Of a DNA stretch of 64,000 bases, positions 57,954 to 64,000 are shown in pieces. Position numbers and translations under genes: made by a program. Each line of letters opens with the position of its first letter. The stretch's first letter is position 1. This stretch comes from Collinsella sp. (GTDB lineage: Bacteria; Actinomycetota; Coriobacteriia; Coriobacteriales; Coriobacteriaceae). The DNA is taken from positions 18,612 through 82,611 of the forward strand of contig JAHAAK010000008.1 of assembly GCA_018376905.1 (NCBI GenBank). Direction: 5' to 3'. The notes beneath the pieces were generated by a model. That model was not told the origin of the DNA. It saw nothing but the letters and a program-made list of their open reading frames with translations, and ran no database searches.

Positions 57954-59471
57954 TTAGGCGTCGTACGCCGCAAGGGTGCGCTTGAGAATCGAACCATCGC
58001 GCTCACAAGGCTCGGGTCCGTTCTTGCGCAGCATACGCTCTTCCTCGCCCTTACCGGTCACGATGACCACGGCAGGATGGACGGTCTCACGCACGGCAGT
58101 CTCGATAGCGGCAACGCGATCAGTCACGATTTGCCAGTTATCATTTCCCTGCGCCTGAACGTTGCGCGCGATCTCGGCGCAAATATCCTCGACATCCTCG
58201 GGGCCGGGGTCATCCTCGCTAATCACGATTCGGTCGGCATACTTGCCAGCGGCGATGCCCATCGTGGTGCGTCGATCGACACCCTTACCACCCGTAGCGC
58301 CAAATACAACCGCCAGCTCGCGCTCGGGATAGTTCTCGCGCAAGTCACGCAGGAGTGTCTCGAGGCTCATGCCGTTATGTGCGAAATCGACGATGCCCAA
58401 GATTTTGCCCGATACGGACGGATAGAGCTCCATACGGCCGGGAACGAAGACGCCCTCAAAACCGTGGACGATACCCTCTTCGGAAATGCCCAGGGCCTCG
58501 GCGCAGGCAATAGCGGCAAGCGCGTTGGACACATTGAACTTAACCGGCGTGGGAATCACAATGTCGCGCGTAAAGCGGGGCGTGCGCACCGTTGCCACCA
58601 CGCCGCAGTCGCCATTACGAATCGCCAGAGCAAGCACGTCGGCACGCTCGTCGGTCAGGGAGAACGTCACCGTACGTTCGCAACGAGATGCCGCCTCGAG
58701 CACGCGATCGACTTTATCCATATCGAGATTGACCACGGCAAAACGGCTCTGTGAGAAGATTTTGAGCTTGCTGGCAAAGTAATCCTCGAGCGTCGGATGC
58801 TCAATCGGCGAAATGTGATCCTCGCCGATATTGGTAAAGGCGCCGACTTCAAAGGCGATCTTGCCTGTGCGCTCGTATTTGAGGCCCTGGCTCGATGCCT
58901 CCATAACCAGCCACGGGGCACCCGCCTCCGCGGCATGCGCGATGCGAGACTGCAGCAGAAAGGATTCGGGGGTCGTCAGCTTGGAAGGACCCGCCTCGAT
59001 GCCGTCGTCGAACTCAATGCCCGTATTAAGAGCGGGTCGATGACAGCCCGTAAGCTTGGCCTCGTTGGCGAGAATGCCGCGCAGATAAAAGCTACAGGTC
59101 GACTTGCCCTTGGTGCCTGTAAAGGCGCAGACCTTCACCTTACCCGACGGGTGCCCATAAAAGGCATCTGCCACCACGGCGAGCGTGCGACGAATATCAC
59201 TCACAATCACCGCGGGAAGATCAACATCGTAATCGACCTCGGAAACGTAGGCCACGGCGCCATCGGCGATTGCCGAAAGCAGGTACTCACGCTTAAACGC
59301 GCGGCCCTTGCAGACAAACAACGTGCCCGGACGCACCTGGCGCGAGTCGTCAGTCGCAAACTCAATGCGCTGGTCGCACGAAGCGCTCGGTTTGGAAACA
59401 ACAAGGTCATCTTCCTCGAGCAACTCTATATAGCGCATCAGAGTTAGCTTCTCTTGTGTCGGACTCGACAT
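57954..59471 (-). CDS. murE: UDP-N-acetylmuramyl-tripeptide synthetase (MurE-type Mur ligase)
   Basis: A 505-residue Mur ligase that adds the third amino acid of the peptidoglycan stem. FATDDSRQVRPGTLFVCKG opens the UDP-MurNAc domain, AFTGTKGKSTCSFYLRGIL is the ATP loop, and the middle contains LVMEASSQGLKYERTGKI and FTNIGEDHISPIEHPTLEDYF. At the site that reads DNPR in diaminopimelate-adding MurE, the sequence is SEDDPGPED, so the amino acid added is probably not meso-diaminopimelate. ATG at 59471 follows GAGAGG. It stands apart from a dcw cluster, which raises the chance of a second MurE-like ligase. Confidence 0.9.
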   Translation of the reverse strand: MSSPTQEKLTLMRYIELLEEDDLVVSKPSASCDQRIEFATDDSRQVRPGTLFVCKGRAFKREYLLSAIADGAVAYVSEVDYDVDLPAVIVSDIRRTLAVVADAFYGHPSGKVKVCAFTGTKGKSTCSFYLRGILANEAKLTGCHRPALNTGIEFDDGIEAGPSKLTTPESFLLQSRIAHAAEAGAPWLVMEASSQGLKYERTGKIAFEVGAFTNIGEDHISPIEHPTLEDYFASKLKIFSQSRFAVVNLDMDKVDRVLEAASRCERTVTFSLTDERADVLALAIRNGDCGVVATVRTPRFTRDIVIPTPVKFNVSNALAAIACAEALGISEEGIVHGFEGVFVPGRMELYPSVSGKILGIVDFAHNGMSLETLLRDLRENYPERELAVVFGATGGKGVDRRTTMGIAAGKYADRIVISEDDPGPEDVEDICAEIARNVQAQGNDNWQIVTDRVAAIETAVRETVHPAVVIVTGKGEEERMLRKNGPEPCERDGSILKRTLAAYDA

Positions 59472-59755
59472 ACAAAGACCTCTCTCGCTAAATTCAGCCT
59501 TAAAGGGCAAAAGACGTCCCGCGGCAGAAACGATGAAACATTCTGTATTATCAACCATCCTAATATGCCACCTGGCCTTGCGCGCATTGCAGCCTTCTAA
59601 AAAATTGCATGGACTGTGTCGTGGGTTAATAAATGACAACAGTGTCCACCCCGTGTAAAAACAGGGAAATCTGGGTGCTATTCTTTATCCAAATGTCTTG
59701 ATGTGCCTCATTGACTCACAATGCCGACCCATCATGCCCAAGCAAAGGATTCCAG

Positions 59756-61804
59756 ATGAAACGACACTTCGAACGTCGCCACCGCTCGGCACGCGTCCAG
59801 TTGACCAGGCACATCGTCTGCACCTTCGCAACGGTCGCTGTGGCCCTTGCCACCATCATCGGCGCGAGCGGCTGTTCGTCCTCCCAGAACGCCTCGAGCA
59901 CCTACACACTCGTCGAGAATGGCAAGCTCACCGTCGCAAGTGACTTGGCCACGCCCCCGTTTGAATACGTCAACGATTCCGGCGAAGACCAGGGCTTTAC
60001 CTATGAACTCATGGGCATGATCGCAGACGAGCTCGGTCTGGAGCTCAACTACTTGCCGGCGCAAAAGTTCGACGGCATTATCCCCATGGTCAAACAGGGT
60101 GTAAAGACCGATGTCGGCGCATGTAACATCACGATTACCGACGAGCGCAAGGAAGAGGTCGACTTCACCGACCCCTATATCGACTCCAACCAGGGCGTCG
60201 CAGTTGCAAAGAACACTGGATATGACACGGTCGATAGCCTCAACGCACCGGGCGTCAAAATTGCCGTGCAGTCGGGCACCACGTCCGAGGAGTGGGCAAT
60301 CGAGAACCTGCCGCAGGCAACCACCGTCAACTTTGACGACTGGACGGCAGCCTTCACCGCCGTCATGAGTGGTCAGTGCCAGGCGGTCGTATGCGACCTG
60401 CCCGTTGAGCAGTGGATGGTTTCGAACTCCTTTACCGGTATGGAGATCATCAAAGAGGTTCCGACGGGCGAGCAGTTTGGCATTGCCGTCTCTAAAGACA
60501 ACCCCGAGCTGACACAGGCCATCAACGATATCCTCGCCAAGATCAAGAGCTCCGGCGCCTATGACAAACTGTACGAGAAGTGGTTTGGCATGGCACCCAC
60601 GAGCGGGTCCGATAACGAGGATGCCTCGAGCTCAGACGACGCGACGGACGCTTCACTCGCCGTCACCTCGGCGACCGCCAAGTCAAACGAGGACAGCGGC
60701 AACGGCGTGCTCGGCGGCGTCGCAACCCGCCTGACCTGGGAAGCGACAACGGGTAGCGACGAGGGCGACGTTTCGCAAATTGAGTTTGAGCTGCCCGAGG
60801 GCGGATCGTTTGAGAGCACCGATGTTAAGGTCACGCTGCTCGACGGACTGAACCAGACGGGTGTCAAGGCATCGTGCTCGCTGGACGGTTCAAAGCTCGT
60901 CATCAAGTTCGCCGATCCCGTCGCTGCCGGCTCGCAGATTCGCGTTGTCGTCCCCGACGTCGTATTCCCGAGCAACGCGGGTGCCTATGCCGTCACCGGC
61001 AGCTATGTCGCCGACGGCGACAAGCGAGATCTTCCCGAGAGCCCCACCATCAGCGTCTCGGAGAGCACCATGGTGCAAGAAATCGTCGCCTGGCTCGATG
61101 CCCAGCCTTGGGTTGCCGCATGGAACTCCAACCCGTTTTTGGGCATGTTCTTCAAGCCGCAGATTATCGTCACCTCAATCGCCTCGCTCTTTAAGGGCTG
61201 GGGCATAGCACTTGCCGTGACCGCCATCGGTTTTCCGCTCGCCATCCCCATCGGCTTGCTGTTTGCCTTTATGAAAATCAGTCATAGTCGTATGCTGCGC
61301 GGCATCGCCGTAACATACATCAACGTCCTGCGCGGAACCCCGCTCTTCCTGCAGATCTACATTGCGTTCTTTGGGTTCCCTATGATCGGTCTCAACGTGC
61401 CCAATCTGCCGCTCGGCGTTGGCGTGCTCTCCATCAACTGCTCGGCCTATCTTGCCGAGATTTTCCGCGCCGGCATCGAGAGCGTACCGCATGGTCAAGC
61501 GGAAGCCGCCTACTCGCTTGGCATGACTTGGTCCCAAGTCATGTCGCGCATCGTGATCCCGCAAGCCGTACGCTGCGTTATACCGACTATGACCAGCGAG
61601 TTCGTTATGCTGTACAAGGACACGTCGCTACTTTCGAGCGTTGGCGTCATGGAGCTCATGCTGTTCTCCAAAAACCTCACGGCCACCACGGGCAACATTA
61701 CGCCCTACATTTGCGCCGCACTTTACTATCTGGTCGTGACGATTCCGCTCATCCACATCGTCACCAAGGTGGAGCACCGTCTCGCCGAGCGCAGCAAGCG
61801 TTAA
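59756..61804 (+). CDS. Amino-acid ABC transporter: substrate-binding protein fused to permease
   Basis: A 682-residue fusion. A signal region ending in the lipobox IGASGC (Cys40) leads to a glutamine/cystine-type binding domain (50-300; LTVASDLATPPFEYVND, DVGACNITITDERKEEVDFTDPY). Residues about 300-445 are a Ser/Asp-rich linker and a small beta-rich domain (LTWEATTGSDEGDVSQIEFELPEGGSF...). Residues 460-680 are a polar amino-acid permease with the EAA motif EAAYSLGMTWSQVMSRIVIPQA. The binding domain is thus tethered outside the membrane. The matching ATPase gene is not in the window. ATG at 59756 has AAAGGA 6 nt upstream. Confidence 0.94.
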   Translation: MKRHFERRHRSARVQLTRHIVCTFATVAVALATIIGASGCSSSQNASSTYTLVENGKLTVASDLATPPFEYVNDSGEDQGFTYELMGMIADELGLELNYLPAQKFDGIIPMVKQGVKTDVGACNITITDERKEEVDFTDPYIDSNQGVAVAKNTGYDTVDSLNAPGVKIAVQSGTTSEEWAIENLPQATTVNFDDWTAAFTAVMSGQCQAVVCDLPVEQWMVSNSFTGMEIIKEVPTGEQFGIAVSKDNPELTQAINDILAKIKSSGAYDKLYEKWFGMAPTSGSDNEDASSSDDATDASLAVTSATAKSNEDSGNGVLGGVATRLTWEATTGSDEGDVSQIEFELPEGGSFESTDVKVTLLDGLNQTGVKASCSLDGSKLVIKFADPVAAGSQIRVVVPDVVFPSNAGAYAVTGSYVADGDKRDLPESPTISVSESTMVQEIVAWLDAQPWVAAWNSNPFLGMFFKPQIIVTSIASLFKGWGIALAVTAIGFPLAIPIGLLFAFMKISHSRMLRGIAVTYINVLRGTPLFLQIYIAFFGFPMIGLNVPNLPLGVGVLSINCSAYLAEIFRAGIESVPHGQAEAAYSLGMTWSQVMSRIVIPQAVRCVIPTMTSEFVMLYKDTSLLSSVGVMELMLFSKNLTATTGNITPYICAALYYLVVTIPLIHIVTKVEHRLAERSKR

Positions 61805-61825
61805 CCGCTCATACATAGCATTCGC

Positions 61826-61869
61826 AACCACGGCCCGACGCTTCGTCTGAAGATCGGGCGTGGTTTTTT
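61826..61869 (+). terminator. Terminator of the ABC fusion gene
   Basis: AACCACGGCCCGA (61826-61838) pairs with TCGGGCGTGGTT (61854-61865), one bulge, followed by a six-T run. Confidence 0.9.
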
Positions 61870-61994
61870 CGGTTCGCTCGGCGCTTATGCCCTATCACGA
61901 AACAAAAGATTGGCATGATAGTAAAGATTATTTGACATCAGCTGCCACAATCCTTGCGGCAGTACACCTGAGCCGTCAGCAGAAAGGATCTTGC

Positions 61995-63899
61995 ATGTGC
62001 GGTTTTGTCGGTTTTACCGGTACAGATGAACAGAGTGAGCTGGTTCTCACGGCCATGATGAATCGCATCATCCACCGTGGTCCCGATATGGGCGGCCAGC
62101 ATATCGTCGACAACGTTGCCCTTGGCTTCCGTCGTCTTTCGATTCTCGATCTTTCCGAAGCTGGAGCTCAGCCCATGTCGAGCGACGACGGCAAGGTCAC
62201 GATTGTCTTCAACGGAGAGATCTACAACTTCCAGGAGCTTCGCGCCGAGCTGGAGGCAGCCGGCTACGCCTTCCACTGCAACGCTGATACCGAGGTCCTG
62301 GTGCATGGTTACGAGGAGTGGGGCGAGGACCTGGTCAACCGCCTGCGCGGCATGTACGCGTTCGTGATTCACGACCAGAACAAGAACAAACTCTTTGGCG
62401 CTCGCGACATCTTTGGTATCAAGCCGTTCTATTACTACCAGGCATCCGATGGCTCGCTGCTGTTTGGCTCCGAGATCAAGAGCTTCCTGGACCATCCCAA
62501 GTTTGAGAAGGCTGTCAACCACGACGCGCTGCGCCCCTACCTGACGCTGCAATTCCCCGCCACGGAGGAGACCTTCTTTAAGGGCGTGTTCAAGCTTGCC
62601 CCGGCGCATTGCTTTACGTATGACCTGACGACCAACACCATGGACATCAAGCGTTACTGGAGCTGTGACTTCACCGACGACAACTCCAAGACCTTCGAGG
62701 AGTACGTGGACGAGTGCGACAAGGTCGTGCACGAAAGCGTCGCTGCACACCGAATCGCCGATGTTAAGGTGGGCTCGTTCCTTTCTGGCGGCGTGGACTC
62801 CAGCTACATTGCCGCCTGTCTCATGCCCGACACCACGTATTCTGTCGGCTTCGATTACAAGAACTTCAACGAGACCAACTACGCTGCCGAGCTTTCCGAC
62901 AAGCTGGGCATCAAGAACGTCCGCAAGATGATTACCGCCGACGAGTTCTTCGATGCACTGCCCGATATCCAGTACCACATGGACGAGCCGCAATCGAACC
63001 TGTCCAGCGTGCCGCTGTACTATCTGGCTCAGATGGCTTCTGAGGAGGTCACCGTCGTCCTTTCGGGCGAGGGTGCCGACGAGCTGTTTGCCGGCTACGA
63101 GTGGTACGAGGACACCCCCGAGATGCGCTCCTTTAAGAAGCGTGTGCCGCTCGGCGTACGTCGCGCCCTGGGCTCGCTCGTTCAGCATCTCCCCTACTTT
63201 AAGGGCCACAACTTCCTGACGAAATGCGCCGAGGTTCCCGAGCGCTGGTATGTGGGTCAGGCAAAGGTGTTCGATCCCTCCGAGGTCGACGAGGTGCTCA
63301 AGCCCGCTTATGACACTGGCAAGAACGCCGCCGAGATGTGTGCCGAGTACTACAAGCAGGTTCCCAACTGCTGCGAGCTTTCCAAGAAACAGTATCTGGA
63401 TATGAACATGTGGCTACCGGGCGACATCCTGCTCAAGGCAGACAAGATGTGCATGGCGCATTCTCTGGAGCTTCGCGTCCCGTTCCTGGACAAGAAGGTC
63501 ATGGAGTTTGCCGAGCACATTCCCGCCAACTACCGTGTTAACGAAGAAGGCTGCAAGCTCGTTCTGCGTCACGCTGCCAACCGCACACTGCCCGACGAGT
63601 GGGCAACGCGCAAGAAGGTGGGCTTCCCCGTACCGGTCAAGTTCTGGCTGCGCGAGCAAAAGTACTACGACTACGTAAAGGAATACTTCACCGCACCGTG
63701 GGCTGCCGATTTCTTTGACACCGATGCGCTCATGAAACTGCTTGACGATCACTTTGAGGGTCGCGCGCTCAACCAGCGCAAGATCTATACCACGCTGACG
63801 TTCCTCATCTGGTACAAGCGCTTCTTTATCGACGAGGACAAGGGCGCCGAAGTCGCCGCGGTTGATTTCCGATCTCAGCCGAACACATTGAGCGGATAG
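61995..63899 (+). CDS. asnB: Asparagine synthetase, glutamine-hydrolysing
   Basis: A 634-residue AsnB. After removal of Met, Cys1 (MCGFVGFTG) is the amidotransferase nucleophile; the glutaminase domain also has RHRGPD-type IIHRGPDMGG and FNGEIYNFQELR. The synthetase domain has the PP-loop FLSGGVDSSYIAA and VLSGEGADELFAGYEWYED. It makes asparagine from aspartate, glutamine and ATP. ATG at 61995 follows AAAGGA. Its presence beside an AsnRS shows asparagine is made as a free amino acid here. Confidence 0.97.
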   Translation: MCGFVGFTGTDEQSELVLTAMMNRIIHRGPDMGGQHIVDNVALGFRRLSILDLSEAGAQPMSSDDGKVTIVFNGEIYNFQELRAELEAAGYAFHCNADTEVLVHGYEEWGEDLVNRLRGMYAFVIHDQNKNKLFGARDIFGIKPFYYYQASDGSLLFGSEIKSFLDHPKFEKAVNHDALRPYLTLQFPATEETFFKGVFKLAPAHCFTYDLTTNTMDIKRYWSCDFTDDNSKTFEEYVDECDKVVHESVAAHRIADVKVGSFLSGGVDSSYIAACLMPDTTYSVGFDYKNFNETNYAAELSDKLGIKNVRKMITADEFFDALPDIQYHMDEPQSNLSSVPLYYLAQMASEEVTVVLSGEGADELFAGYEWYEDTPEMRSFKKRVPLGVRRALGSLVQHLPYFKGHNFLTKCAEVPERWYVGQAKVFDPSEVDEVLKPAYDTGKNAAEMCAEYYKQVPNCCELSKKQYLDMNMWLPGDILLKADKMCMAHSLELRVPFLDKKVMEFAEHIPANYRVNEEGCKLVLRHAANRTLPDEWATRKKVGFPVPVKFWLREQKYYDYVKEYFTAPWAADFFDTDALMKLLDDHFEGRALNQRKIYTTLTFLIWYKRFFIDEDKGAEVAAVDFRSQPNTLSG

Positions 63900-63921
63900 G
63901 ACGTTCCCGCAGCTAGCCGAA

Positions 63922-63961
63922 CGCCCCCGAGGCCCCATCCGGGCCCCGGGGGCGCCGTTTT
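63922..63961 (+). terminator. Terminator of asnB
   Basis: CGCCCCCGAGGCCC (from 63922) pairs with GGGCCCCGGGGGCG (63941-63954), one mismatch, followed by CCGTTTT. The last 40 nt of the window hold a possible AAGGA and ATG at 63984, too short to call. Confidence 0.88.
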
Positions 63962-64000
63962 CCCAGTTGAAGGAACGGTGGAGATGTGTTTCGATGGGTC

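Noticed and set aside
63984..64000. Possible start codon of a further gene
   Set aside because: AAGGA and ATG are suitably spaced, but only a few codons remain in the window.
1..64000. CRISPR array, insertion sequence, prophage or integrase
   Set aside because: No regularly spaced repeats, transposase, integrase or phage structural genes were seen. The repeats present are dispersed hairpins, not CRISPR.

Overview
The window is about 64 kb of GC-rich, densely coded bacterial chromosome. Gene order and family content (ClpC, DisA, Rae1-type NYN protein, Veg, a class-E-type LAATG anchor signal, yybP-ykoY riboswitch) fit a gut actinobacterium of the class Coriobacteriia, most like Collinsella. 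That name is an inference from protein style; there is no rRNA in the window to confirm it. No CRISPR array, prophage, insertion sequence, rRNA operon or origin is visible.

Layout. 1-9.1 kb (mostly minus): aminotransferase fragment, a possible flavodoxin-fold protein, a deoxyinosine-type glycosylase next to a GH13 enzyme, an MFS exporter, a FeoA-FeoB iron transporter, a small beta-barrel protein, an esterase, and an orphan PTS EIIA. 9.2-20.6 kb (plus): AsnRS, a WYL regulator, an ABC importer of the BMP/TrpXYP type (lipoprotein, permease, ATPase), a surface 5'-nucleotidase, MscS, and a two-gene operon of a cytosolic ParB-like/BMP protein with a metallophosphoesterase. 20.6-41.2 kb (mostly minus): a long housekeeping island in the same order as in Bacillus subtilis: clpC, disA, ispD, ispF, cysS, rlmB, NYN, (tRNAs, tuf), rpmG, secE, nusG, rplK, rplA. 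Three toxin-antitoxin-like modules sit in its gaps: an HTH-HipA fusion, a hipBA pair and an RHH/PIN pair. mntP under a manganese riboswitch and pepD are in the same gaps. 41.3-49.2 kb: a TetR regulator and a 1479-residue double activase/dehydratase-like protein with a perfect palindromic operator, a DUF2798-type membrane protein, and a ThrE-like exporter. 49.6-59.5 kb (minus): lysS (with an extra C-terminal tRNA-binding domain), greA, tatA, tRNA-Pro, ispE, veg, dtd, rdgB, rph, murI, a HAD phosphatase and a MurE-type ligase. 59.7-63.9 kb (plus): a fused amino-acid ABC binding protein/permease and glutamine-dependent asparagine synthetase.

How it fits together. Most genes serve translation, isoprenoid synthesis (ispD, ispE, ispF), cell wall (murI, murE-like) and protein quality control. 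The accessory content is small, self-contained modules, each with its own palindromic operator. The most unusual layer is between genes: several families of hairpins recur. Seven carry GGGACAG/GGGGACAGG, mostly touching a stop codon and in the sense direction of the gene before them. Two share an AGTTGCGGTG(G/A)AATA arm. Three are clustered at 25.4-25.6 kb. Two imperfect hairpins of about 100 nt lie just downstream of the aminoacyl-tRNA synthetase genes cysS and lysS and share internal sequence.
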